A DNA stretch of 46,358 nt, taken from assembly GCA_934643865.1 (NCBI GenBank), contig CAKUCX010000022.1, positions 1 through 46,358 of the forward strand, in the 5' to 3' direction. This document shows positions 1-7,999 of this stretch, piece by piece (position 1 is the first letter of the stretch; every line of letters starts with the position of its first letter). The notes below the pieces were generated by a model. The model had not been told where the DNA came from and made no database searches. It saw only the letters and a list, made by a program, of their open reading frames with translations. Position numbers and translations under genes: made by a program. The stretch comes from an uncultured Kiritimatiellota bacterium (lineage in GTDB: Bacteria > Verrucomicrobiota > Kiritimatiellia > RFP12 > UBA1067).

Positions 1-845
1 GTGCGGGCGTCGGCGAGGACCGCCTCCAGGTCGACGTCCTTCGCCTTCGTCTTGAGGATGAAGCCGCCGGGGTGCGCGAAGAGCGCGTAGGGCCGGCCGG
101 CGCAGCGCGCGAAGTCGAGGCGCGGGTCGTCGTTGCAGCGCATGAGCGAATACCCCTCGCCGCGCCCGTCGCGCATGAGGAGGCAGGCGGGACGGTGCCG
201 GCGCACCCAGGCGTTCGAGCAGCGCGAGATCTCCTCCGTGCGGCACGCCGTCAGGTCGCCGACGGGGAGGGCGGCGATTTCGCGCCGCACGGCCGTCCGC
301 TCCAGCGCCCGCCAGCACGAGCGCGCGAGCGAAAGCTCGTTCGAGAAGGTGATTGTGAGCTTCCGCCGGAGCGCCGCATCGTCGGCGAAGCGGCGGATCA
401 CCCAGTCGCCGAGGGGGTTCTCGATGAAGCCCGCCAGCGCCTCCGCCGTCGTCCCCAGCATCCGCGCCGTCTGGAAGGGGCCGCACACGTCCATGAGGTT
501 CCAGGCGTCGTACCAGGGGAAGAGCGTGCGCATCTCCTCGTCGACGCCCAGCCATTCGGCCAGGAGGCGGAAGGTACACTTGGGCGCCTCGCCGCGCGCG
601 CGCTGGTGGTGGTCGAAGTCGAGGCGGCCGGGGTCGTGGCGCCCGCCCACGTCGAGGACGAGCGTCGCGGGGTCGTCCAGCTCGGCGGGCGACGGGTTGC
701 GGCGCTCGATCGGCGTGTCGTGCGAGACGCCGAAGGCGTAGGCCATCGCGCACGCCATGATGTCGTCCATGTGCGCCAACCCGCCGTGTACGACGATCCG
801 CCGCACCTTGGAAAGCCGTGCGGCCCTTTCTTCCGCGTCCGTCAT
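1..845 (-). CDS. MYG1-family (UPF0160) protein, partial at window edge
   Basis: The gene runs off the left edge, so the C-terminus is missing; about 281 codons are visible. The N-terminal part reads IVVHGGLAHMDDIMACAMAY, followed by LVLDVGGRHDPGRLDFDHHQ. These match the MYG1/UPF0160 family, whose members have an N-terminal His/Asp cluster and a DHHQR motif typical of DHH-like metal-dependent phosphoesterases; eukaryotic MYG1 is a 3'-5' RNA exonuclease. The first canonical histidine is weakly conserved (VHGGLAHMD instead of THNGTFHCD), so the biochemical role is inferred only. The ATG at 845 has GGGAG nine bases upstream and lies 18 bases after the tRNA-Gln, so it is probably transcribed from the tRNA promoter. 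All open frames on the plus strand here are shadows. Confidence 0.8.
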   Translation of the reverse strand, partial: MTDAEERAARLSKVRRIVVHGGLAHMDDIMACAMAYAFGVSHDTPIERRNPSPAELDDPATLVLDVGGRHDPGRLDFDHHQRARGEAPKCTFRLLAEWLGVDEEMRTLFPWYDAWNLMDVCGPFQTARMLGTTAEALAGFIENPLGDWVIRRFADDAALRRKLTITFSNELSLARSCWRALERTAVRREIAALPVGDLTACRTEEISRCSNAWVRRHRPACLLMRDGRGEGYSLMRCNDDPRLDFARCAGRPYALFAHPGGFILKTKAKDVDLEAVLADAR

Positions 846-863
846 GTCGCCGTCTCCCGAAAT

Positions 864-937
864 TGGTTGTCCCGCCTGGGTTCGAACCAGGACTAAGGGT
901 ATCAAAAACCCCTGTGCGGCCACTACACCACGGGACA
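864..937 (-). tRNA. tRNA-Gln (anticodon TTG), CCA encoded
   Basis: Read on the minus strand, the 7-bp acceptor stem TGTCCCG pairs with CGGGACA. The anticodon stem GGGGT/ACCCT holds the loop TTTTGAT with anticodon TTG. The T arm is CCTGG-TTCGAAC-CCAGG, and the variable loop is four bases. The discriminator base is A and CCA is encoded (positions 866-864). Anticodon TTG decodes CAA and, by wobble, CAG (Gln). Confidence 0.95.
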
Positions 938-952
938 CGCTCAACACGGCGC

Positions 953-981
953 AGTATAGCATGTCCGCCGCCCGTGCGCAA
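953..981 (-). promoter_or_regulatory. Sigma-70-type promoter of tRNA-Gln
   Basis: The -35 TTGCGC (976-981) is separated by 17 bases from the -10 TATACT (953-958). TGC precedes the -10, giving an extended -10. The -10 ends 15 bases before the tRNA 5' end at 937, which suits a short leader. The promoter sits between the stop of the upstream membrane gene (1009) and the tRNA. Confidence 0.75.
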
Positions 982-1008
982 CAAGGCCGCCGTCCCGGCC
1001 CTCGGCCC

Positions 1009-2145
1009 CTAGGGGCGCGCCCCGGCGGCCTTTTCCTTGAGCGCGCGCCAGACGACCATCGCCGCCACAATCTCGACAAGGACGAGAAGCTCCACAAGGA
1101 AGCCCGCCGTCCCCTTCGAGCAGAGCCGCATGGCGCCCGGCAGGACCGTCTCGGCAAGGGCGCGCAGCGGCGCGCGGAAGACGTGCGAGACGAAGTAGCC
1201 CGCGAGCGCGCACTGCCCGAAGAGCAGAATCAGCGCGGTGCCGCGCCGGACGAGGAAGATGTCGCAGACGACGTAGAGGACGGCGAGGAGCAGCACGCAC
1301 CAGCCCATCGCAAGCGCCGTGAACGAGAGCGAGAAGATCGGCTTGATGACGGGGATCCAGATCGCGGCAAGCCCGCCGAGCGCGAACAGCGCCGCCGCGT
1401 AGGCGAAGAGCCCGGCCGCCTTCTTCCACTTCGTCCACCCCGCGCGCAGGAGCATCGTCGCGTGGTAGCCGCACATCGTCATCGCCGCGAACATGAGCGA
1501 CGGGAGGAACCAGGCGTAGTAACTCGGCTTCGCGAGATAGCGGTTCGTCGGCGGCAGGATCGCGGAGAGGATGGCCCGGTCGACCTTGAAGGCGAGGTTG
1601 CCGTGTTCGGAGTAGTCGCCGCCGACGGCCAGAAGCGCCGTGTAGACGGCCGCGAGCGCGACGGGGAAGACGAACGAGAAGGCCTTCGAGGGAACCGCCA
1701 TCATGAACGCCGTCGCAAGATAGCCGGCCGCGATGGCCTGCAGCGTGTTCGCGTAGGGGCCGAACGTCTCGGGGTTGAGCTCCTGCCACTTCCCCTGCAC
1801 GAAGCCGCCCAGCACCCACAGGAGCGCGACGCGCACGAGGACGTGCCGCCAGAAGACGAGCCGCCCCTCCTTGAGCCGCCGCCCGAGCGCGAACGGCATC
1901 GCCGCGCCGCAGACGAAGATGAAGAGCGGCATGATGATGTCCCAGAGCGTGAAGCCGAGCCAGGCGTGGCGGAACGCCTGCATGAAGCCGGGCGAGAAGC
2001 AGGCGTAGGCGCGCTGGAGCGCGCCGACAAACGGCCCGACCATGATGAGGAGGAACATGTCGAGGCCGCGAAGGACGTCGAGCGAGAAGAGCCGCTTCTC
2101 GGGATAGTCCGCCGCCGTCGGCAGCCACGTGCGAATGAGGTTCAT
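1009..2145 (-). CDS. DUF5009 / heparan-alpha-glucosaminide acetyltransferase-like membrane protein
   Basis: A 378-aa polytopic membrane protein. It begins MNLIRTWLPTAADYPEKRLF, then has SLDVLRGLDMFLLIMVGPFVG, the typical RxxSLDxLRG opening of the DUF5009/DUF1624 family related to lysosomal heparan-alpha-glucosaminide N-acetyltransferase. About ten hydrophobic segments follow, as expected for these inner-membrane acyltransferases, which are thought to acetylate sugars across the membrane. The ATG at 2145 was chosen because of AAAGGA upstream and because it overlaps the ligA stop (ATGA, 2145-2142), implying translational coupling; the open frame extends further upstream, but only within ligA. 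The substrate cannot be told from the sequence. The neighbouring glycan operon makes a sugar-acetylation role plausible, but the promoter arrangement places it behind ligA. Confidence 0.8.
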   Translation of the reverse strand: MNLIRTWLPTAADYPEKRLFSLDVLRGLDMFLLIMVGPFVGALQRAYACFSPGFMQAFRHAWLGFTLWDIIMPLFIFVCGAAMPFALGRRLKEGRLVFWRHVLVRVALLWVLGGFVQGKWQELNPETFGPYANTLQAIAAGYLATAFMMAVPSKAFSFVFPVALAAVYTALLAVGGDYSEHGNLAFKVDRAILSAILPPTNRYLAKPSYYAWFLPSLMFAAMTMCGYHATMLLRAGWTKWKKAAGLFAYAAALFALGGLAAIWIPVIKPIFSLSFTALAMGWCVLLLAVLYVVCDIFLVRRGTALILLFGQCALAGYFVSHVFRAPLRALAETVLPGAMRLCSKGTAGFLVELLVLVEIVAAMVVWRALKEKAAGARP

Positions 2146-4175
2146 GGTGTTCCTTTCTGTTTTCCAGGCCCCGCCCCGAAGCGGGCGATGAAGGCGTCTT
2201 CGGAGATGACCGGCACGCCGAGTTCCTTCGCCTTCCGGTTCTTCCCCGACGTGGAGGCGACGTCGTTGTTGATGAGGAAGTCCGTCTTCGCGGAGACGCT
2301 GCCCGTCACCTTTCCGCCCTCGGCGGCCACATACGCCTTCAGCGCGTCGCGGTTCGCGAAGCGGCGGACCTCCCCCGTGACCACGAACGTCAGGCCCGCA
2401 CAGGCGCCGGCCGCCGCCGGTGCCGCCACGTTCTCCAGCGTGACCTGCCCCAGCACGTCCTCGACGACCGCGAGGTGGCGCGGGTCCGCGCACCAGTCCA
2501 CGAAGGCGGCCGACTTGCCCGGTCCGATCCCGTCAATCGCCGCGAAGGCGTCTTCGCCGCCCCCTTCGGAACGCGCCGCCTCGGCGGCCTTCGCGAAGAG
2601 ATCCCGCACCCCGTAGGCCCCCAGCAGCCGCTTCGCCACGTCCGCGCCGCAGAGCGGGATCGAGAGCGCCACGAGGAACTGGTCGGCGCGGCGCGTCCGC
2701 GCCTGCTCGATGGCGTCCTGGAGGTTGCGCGCGCTCTTCTCGCCGAACCCCTCCATCGCCGCGATCTCGCGTGCGTGGTCGCCGAGGCGGTAGATGTCGC
2801 CGAACGTCTTGATCCATCCCCGGTTCACGAACTTCGCGAGCGTCTCGCCCGCGAGCCCGTCGATGTCCATGCCGTCTTTCGAGACGAACCGCATGAACGT
2901 GCGCAGTTCGCGCGCGGCGCAAGCGGCGTTCGTGCAGCGGAGCGTCTTCGTGCCGCTCTCCGCCTGCCGCACCTCGGTCGGCGCGCCGCAGACGGGGCAC
3001 GCCGAGGGGATCTCCAGCGCGCCGACGGTCTTCGTGACGGCAACGACCTTGGGAATGATCTTGTTCGCCTTGATCACCTCGATCTCCGTGCCCGCGCCGC
3101 CGATGCCGAGGCGCTCGCATTCGGAGATGTTGCAGAGCGAGGCGCGCTTCACGGTCGTGCCTTCGAGCTGGACGGGGCGGAAGAGCGCGACGGGGGAAAT
3201 GGAGGCGACGGCGCAGGACCACTCGACGCCTTCAAGCACCGTCGCGGCCGTCTCGTCCTGCCACTTGAACGCAAGACCCGCGCGCGTGGCGTGGTGCCCC
3301 GTCACGGAGCCGGTCTGGGCGTAGGCCGTGTCGTCGTAGCAGACGACGAGGCCGTCCACGGGGAAGGGGCACGCCCCGCTCGTCACCTGTTCCGTCCAGC
3401 GGTCGATCACCGCCTGGACGGCCGCCTCCGTGGGGTGGTCGACCCGTTCGCGCGCGACGGACGAAAGGCCGATCCGGTCCAGCTCGTCCATCCGCGCCCC
3501 CCAGGAGACGGGCGCGGCGTCGGCATGGACGAGTGTGAACGGAATCCACTGGAGATTCCGCCGCCGCAGTTCCGCGACGTCCTTGAGCGTAAGCGAACCG
3601 CTCGCGAGGTTGCGCGGGTTCGCGTAGTCCTCCTGCGACGCGGCGCGGAACGCCGCGAAGTCCGCATAGGAGATCACCGCCTCGCCGCGCACGACGAGGT
3701 GCCCCGTCGCCGCCACGGTCTTCGGAATGCCCCGAATGCCGGCGGCGAGATGCGTGATGTTCGTGCCGACATGACCGTCGCCGCGCGTGACGACCTTCGT
3801 CAGGCGGCCGTCGTCGTAGGTGACGACGAGCGTGAGCCCGTCGAGCTTCCAGCTGACCCAGATCGACCGCCCCTCCGCCCACTTCGCGATCTCGGCGACC
3901 TCCTTCGTCTTCGCGAGCGAGAGCGCGGCGAACTCGTGGGGCTCCTTCTGCCCCTCCACGGCGTCCGCGCCGACGCGGTTCGTCGGCGACTCCGGCAACA
4001 CGACGCCCGTCTCGGCCTCCAGCGCCTTCAGGCGATCGAAGAGGTCGTCCCACTCGAAGTCGGTCATCCGCTCGCCGCGCCCGTTGTAGTAGGCGTCCGC
4101 AGCCGCGTTCAGCTGCGCCGCCCAGGCGCGCATCGTCTCCATCTTCTCGTTCATCGGGGTCATGCGGCGTTCCAT
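2142..4175 (-). CDS. ligA: NAD-dependent DNA ligase LigA
   Basis: A 677-aa protein of normal LigA length. The adenylation domain holds the AMP-accepting lysine K110 in WKLDG, preceded by an NAD-binding Ia region (DAYYNGRGERMTDFEWDDLF). The OB fold is followed by a zinc finger with Cys 393, 396, 414 and 419 (CPVCG...CTNAAC). Helix-hairpin-helix repeats (about 440-580) and a C-terminal BRCT domain (about 590-677, with TGEVRRFANRDALKAYVAAE) complete the set. It seals nicks in DNA during replication and repair. The sequence is somewhat divergent: KLDG replaces KxDG with a preceding SW, and LSLAKT replaces the common MLSL motif. M1 (4175), M6 and M8 are all possible starts; none has a strong ribosome site, and a -10 box lies only 7 bases upstream of M1. 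Confidence 0.93.
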   Translation of the reverse strand: MERRMTPMNEKMETMRAWAAQLNAAADAYYNGRGERMTDFEWDDLFDRLKALEAETGVVLPESPTNRVGADAVEGQKEPHEFAALSLAKTKEVAEIAKWAEGRSIWVSWKLDGLTLVVTYDDGRLTKVVTRGDGHVGTNITHLAAGIRGIPKTVAATGHLVVRGEAVISYADFAAFRAASQEDYANPRNLASGSLTLKDVAELRRRNLQWIPFTLVHADAAPVSWGARMDELDRIGLSSVARERVDHPTEAAVQAVIDRWTEQVTSGACPFPVDGLVVCYDDTAYAQTGSVTGHHATRAGLAFKWQDETAATVLEGVEWSCAVASISPVALFRPVQLEGTTVKRASLCNISECERLGIGGAGTEIEVIKANKIIPKVVAVTKTVGALEIPSACPVCGAPTEVRQAESGTKTLRCTNAACAARELRTFMRFVSKDGMDIDGLAGETLAKFVNRGWIKTFGDIYRLGDHAREIAAMEGFGEKSARNLQDAIEQARTRRADQFLVALSIPLCGADVAKRLLGAYGVRDLFAKAAEAARSEGGGEDAFAAIDGIGPGKSAAFVDWCADPRHLAVVEDVLGQVTLENVAAPAAAGACAGLTFVVTGEVRRFANRDALKAYVAAEGGKVTGSVSAKTDFLINNDVASTSGKNRKAKELGVPVISEDAFIARFGAGPGKQKGTP

Positions 4176-4182
4176 GGACGCC

Positions 4183-4188
4183 AGTATA
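4183..4188 (-). promoter_or_regulatory. Extended -10 box upstream of ligA
   Basis: TGCTATACT is the same extended -10 seen at the tRNA-Gln promoter, but with no good -35 at 16-18 bases. Transcription from it would start about 7 bases downstream, at or one base before the M1 codon at 4175. This implies either a leaderless message or use of a later Met. Confidence 0.5.
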
Positions 4189-4238
4189 GCAAAAATCGCG
4201 CCGCCGGAGCGGGCGGCCGGCGGCGACGGGGCGCGCGC

Positions 4239-5618
4239 CTACTGGCGGCCGAGGTCGTCGAAGCCGAGGACGGCGAGGCCGAGGCGGCCGGCCTCCGCGA
4301 GGATCTCCTCGATCCACGCGGTCTTCGCGCCGATTCTGTCGGGCTCGCCCGCGCGGATCGAATGCGAGAAGAACGTCACGATCTCGTTCCGCTCGGCCGC
4401 GCGCCGGAGCGCGCCGAAGACGTTCTCCCGCGAGTAGCAGTAGACGGGCCCGAGGCCGATGCCGTTCATGACCGGCTTCCAGAAGCACCATTCGACGGGC
4501 TTGAAGGCGTCGTCGACCGTCGCGAAGCGCTGGACGGTGGCGGCGTCCACGTCGCCCGCGAAGCCATCCCGCACCTCCGCCCCCGCGCGGAAGTGCGTGA
4601 AGCCGAAGCGCCGCGCGAGGTAGGCGTCCATCTCCGGCGTGTGGCAGTTGTTGGGGTACGCGAACGCATAGACGGGCAGCCCCGCCTCCTGCGCGCGGCG
4701 CGCCTGCGGCGCGACCTCGCGGTCCGCCCACGCCGCGCGCGCCGCCGCGTCCGCCTGCGCCGGCGCGTCGCCGTGGCGCAGCGTGTGGAGGCCGACGGTG
4801 TGCCCGTGCGCGCGCAGATGCCGCAGTTCGCCGACCTGGCGGTCGTCGAGCGCGCCCATCGCGAAGAACGTGGCCGTTGCCCCGTGCCGCGCGAAGACGG
4901 GCAGGGCCGCGCGCCAGCTCGCGTAGCAGCTGTCGTCGAACGTCAGGCAGAGGACGCCGCGTAGCGGCGACGCGCAGCGGCTTCCGGCGGGGTGCGCCGC
5001 CTCGTAGGGCACGACCTTCAGCTGCGCGGCCTGCGCCGCCGCATGCGCCACGGCCTCCGCGACGGACTCGCCGTGCGCCATCACGTCGACGTGCCGCCAG
5101 CCGAGGCGGCGCGCGCGTTCGAGGGCGGCGACCGTGGCGGGCGGCCGGAGCGTCGTGACGGGCTCCATGCCCTCGGCGCGCGCGAGGTCGGCCAGCGCCG
5201 CGTCGCAGGCGTTGAACGGCAGGCAGACGAGGCGCGGCGCCTCGCCGAGCGCGGCGCGCATCGCGTCGCGCGCCCGGCGGAGGTCCCGCCGCACGGCCTC
5301 CTTCTCGCCCCGGCGCAGGAGCGCGGCGAGGTCCACGTGCGCCGCGCCGTGCGGCACGACGCCGTGGCCGCGCCGCCGCAGCTCGCGCACATCGTCCCAC
5401 GTCAATCTCCCCGGTTGGCCGACCCAGTCGGTCGGCACGCAGAAGAGACCGCGAAAGCCGTGCCGCTCCAGGAGCGGCGCCGCCTCGGTCAGGTGGCTGC
5501 TGTGCGCGTCGTCGAACGTGAACGAGACGGTCATCGCCGGCGCCGCGCCGGCGAGCGCGCAGGCGGCGAGCGCGCAGGCGGCGAGGCCGGCCCTCAGGCA
5601 GGGAGGCAGGCGCACCAT
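4239..5618 (-). CDS. Secreted protein with two tandem polysaccharide deacetylase (NodB) domains
   Basis: A 459-aa protein starting MVRLPPCLRAG with a hydrophobic signal peptide (to about residue 28). Domain 1 opens VSFTFDDAHSSH and has HGAAH as the metal-binding H-x-x-x-H. Domain 2 opens LCLTFDDSCYASW, has HTLRH, a Y-P-N-N-C segment and a late FFSHSI motif. So both modules keep the TFDD and HxxxH metal sites of carbohydrate esterase family 4 (de-N- or de-O-acetylation of polysaccharides). The ATG at 5618 follows the GH3 stop by one base and uses GGGGAGG within the GH3 3' end. It is the last gene of the carbohydrate operon and likely removes acetyl groups from the glycan attacked by the upstream hydrolases; the exact substrate is unknown. 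Confidence 0.85.
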   Translation of the reverse strand: MVRLPPCLRAGLAACALAACALAGAAPAMTVSFTFDDAHSSHLTEAAPLLERHGFRGLFCVPTDWVGQPGRLTWDDVRELRRRGHGVVPHGAAHVDLAALLRRGEKEAVRRDLRRARDAMRAALGEAPRLVCLPFNACDAALADLARAEGMEPVTTLRPPATVAALERARRLGWRHVDVMAHGESVAEAVAHAAAQAAQLKVVPYEAAHPAGSRCASPLRGVLCLTFDDSCYASWRAALPVFARHGATATFFAMGALDDRQVGELRHLRAHGHTVGLHTLRHGDAPAQADAAARAAWADREVAPQARRAQEAGLPVYAFAYPNNCHTPEMDAYLARRFGFTHFRAGAEVRDGFAGDVDAATVQRFATVDDAFKPVEWCFWKPVMNGIGLGPVYCYSRENVFGALRRAAERNEIVTFFSHSIRAGEPDRIGAKTAWIEEILAEAGRLGLAVLGFDDLGRQ

Positions 5619-5619
5619 C

Positions 5620-7986
5620 TCAACGGCCCTCCCCGGCGTGCGTGTACGTGACGTGGCGCGCGTAGAGGCCGTCATCGTCGAAGCGGTCCCACACCGCGAC
5701 CTTGAACGTGCCGGGCTCGACGACGTACGCGCGCGCGCGGTTCCAGAAGCCAAGCTCCTTCGCCGTCAGCGCGAACGACACCTCCCGCGCCTCGCCGGGC
5801 GCGAGCGTCACGCGCCGGAAGCCCTTGAGCGCCCAGCGCGGGCGCGCGACGGTGAAGATGTCGTCGCGCAGGTACATCTGCACGACGTCGTCGCCCGCGA
5901 CCGTGCCCGTGTTCGTCACCCGGACCGTGACGACGTTCCCCTTCAGCACCGGCTTCGACACGTCGAACGTCGTGTACGAAAGCCCGTAGCCGAACGGGTA
6001 GGCGGCCGTCCCCTCGCAGTCCACGTAGTTGCCGCGCGCGCGCAGCGCGTGGTAGAAGCACGGGAGCGCGCCTTCCGCGCGCGGGAAGGAGATCGGCAGC
6101 TTGCCGCCCGGGTTGTTGAGGCCGAAGACCGTCTCGGCGACGGCCGTGCCGCCCTCCGTGCCGGGATACCACGCGAGGAGGACGGCGTCGGAGTGGGCCT
6201 TCACCTCGTCGAGGACGAGCGGGCGGCCGACGATGAGGACGGTGACGACCGGCTTGCCGAGCTTCTTGATCTCCGCGAGAAGCTCCCGCTGCACGCCGCC
6301 GAGGCGCAGCGTCGCGCGGTCGAAGCCCTCGCCCGCGTCCTTGTCGAGTTCCGTGTCCCTCTCGATGCGCCGGCAGATGGCCGAGCCCGCCTCGTTCTGC
6401 GTGAGGGCCTGGTCCGGCACCGAGCTGCCGCCGAGGCAGAGCACGACGGCGTCGGCCGCGCGCGCGGCCGCAAGCGCCTCGGCGAAGCCGTCCCGCCGCA
6501 TCGCGCGCACCTTGCAGCCCAGCGCGTACTTCACCGCGAAGCCGTACCGCCGGCCCAGCGCCTCGAAGCCCATGCGCGGCGTGACGGCCTGGCCCGGCCG
6601 CTGCGGCGCGGAGTAGTCGCCCATCTGGTTCTCGGGCTTGTCGGCGTTCGGGCCGATCACCGCGAGCGTGCGGATCTTCGCCGGGTCGAGCGGCAGCACG
6701 CCCTTCGGGTTCTCAAGGAGCGTCATCGCCTTGCGCGCGAGGTTCAGCACCGCGTCGCGGTGCGCGCGGCAGCCGATCACGTCCTCGGGGCGGCCGTGCC
6801 GGGCCGTCCAGGCCGCGTCGACGTAGGGGTTCTCGAAGAGCCCCTTGCGGAAGCGCGGCACCAGCACCTTGCGCACCTTCGCGTCGATCGCCTCCTCGCG
6901 GATCTGCCCGCGCGCGACCGCCATCGTGAGGCCCTTGAGGTAGTTCTCCGCCTCCCAGCAGCAGAGGTCGTTGCCGTTCTCGACGCAGAGGGCGGCCGCC
7001 TCGCCGAGGTCGCGCGCGAAGCCCTGCCAGACGAGGCCGCCGATCGCGCCCGCGTCGCCGATGAAGAGGCCCTTGTAGCCGAGCCGGCCGCGGATGAAGC
7101 CGTCCACGAGGTCGCCGCGCAGGATGCCGGGGATGCCGTCGACGAGGTTGTAGCACGTCATGATGCTCGTCACGCCCCCGCCGCGCACGGCGTACTCGAA
7201 GGGCCGCATGTGGAGGTTGTAGAGCTCGTTGTCGCCCACGTGGACGGGCAGCGACATGCGCCCGCCCTCGCCCGCGCCGTGGCAGACGAAGTGCGCGAGC
7301 CCGAAGGAGCCGCCGAGCGCCTTCATCGTCTGCGAGCGGCGGAAGTTGATCTCGGCCGAGAGGAAGGGGTCTTCGCCGAACGTCTGCTCCACGCGGCTCC
7401 AGCGCGGGTCGAGCGCGAGGTCGGCCGTCGGGTGGTCGACGCCGGCCTCGCGCGCGAACGTGATGCGCTCGGCGAAGCGCATGCGCGTGCAGGCGTCGAT
7501 GGCGTCGAGGTCCCACGACGAGGCGCAGGCGAGGCCGGAGGGGATGCCCGTCTCGCCGAGCATCTGCGCGCCGTCGAGTTCAAGCGGCACGCCGAGGCGC
7601 GTCTTCTCGACGGCGTACCTCTGCATCGCGTTGTGCGCCTTGATGAGGAGGTCGGGCGTGAGGCCCGTCTGCCAGTTGCGCCCCGAGTACCAGTCGGCGC
7701 GGAAGAAGCTGCCGAGCCCGCATCCCGGGAAGCGCGCGTAGAGGTCGTCGAGGGCCTTGGCCGGATAGACCTCGCCGTCCCGGATCTCGTACATCTTGAA
7801 GCCGGAGGTCGTGCAGAGCTGCGCGACCTTCTCGGCCATCGTCATCCGCGAGACGAGGTCGGCCGCGCGCGCCTCGGGCGTGCGCGACGGGTCCATGTAG
7901 GGCGCGCGCGCGAACTGCGCGTCGCGCGCGGGGGCGCATGCCGACGCCAGCGCGACGGCGGCCAGGAGGGTGGTGGGTGCGTTCAT
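5620..7986 (-). CDS. Glycoside hydrolase family 3 (beta-glucosidase/xylosidase type), probable lipoprotein
   Basis: A 788-aa protein. The N-terminus MNAPTTLLAAVALASAC resembles a lipoprotein signal, with Cys17 as lipid site; the lipobox is non-ideal. The (beta/alpha)8 domain contains LGVPLELDGAQ and the nucleophile Asp311 in GLFIGDAGAIGG. The C-terminal alpha/beta sandwich has WYPGTEGGTAVAETVFG with NPGGKLPISFPR, and a fibronectin-III-like domain ends the protein (GDDVVQMYLRDD). This is full GH3 length. One oddity: the usual KH(F/Y) substrate motif reads LAHFVCHG, so the conserved Lys is Ala229. Family members release non-reducing terminal beta-linked glucose, xylose or arabinose. It starts 13 bases after the upstream fusion gene, within the operon. 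Confidence 0.9.
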   Translation of the reverse strand: MNAPTTLLAAVALASACAPARDAQFARAPYMDPSRTPEARAADLVSRMTMAEKVAQLCTTSGFKMYEIRDGEVYPAKALDDLYARFPGCGLGSFFRADWYSGRNWQTGLTPDLLIKAHNAMQRYAVEKTRLGVPLELDGAQMLGETGIPSGLACASSWDLDAIDACTRMRFAERITFAREAGVDHPTADLALDPRWSRVEQTFGEDPFLSAEINFRRSQTMKALGGSFGLAHFVCHGAGEGGRMSLPVHVGDNELYNLHMRPFEYAVRGGGVTSIMTCYNLVDGIPGILRGDLVDGFIRGRLGYKGLFIGDAGAIGGLVWQGFARDLGEAAALCVENGNDLCCWEAENYLKGLTMAVARGQIREEAIDAKVRKVLVPRFRKGLFENPYVDAAWTARHGRPEDVIGCRAHRDAVLNLARKAMTLLENPKGVLPLDPAKIRTLAVIGPNADKPENQMGDYSAPQRPGQAVTPRMGFEALGRRYGFAVKYALGCKVRAMRRDGFAEALAAARAADAVVLCLGGSSVPDQALTQNEAGSAICRRIERDTELDKDAGEGFDRATLRLGGVQRELLAEIKKLGKPVVTVLIVGRPLVLDEVKAHSDAVLLAWYPGTEGGTAVAETVFGLNNPGGKLPISFPRAEGALPCFYHALRARGNYVDCEGTAAYPFGYGLSYTTFDVSKPVLKGNVVTVRVTNTGTVAGDDVVQMYLRDDIFTVARPRWALKGFRRVTLAPGEAREVSFALTAKELGFWNRARAYVVEPGTFKVAVWDRFDDDGLYARHVTYTHAGEGR

Positions 7987-7999
7987 GTCGTTGGTTCCT

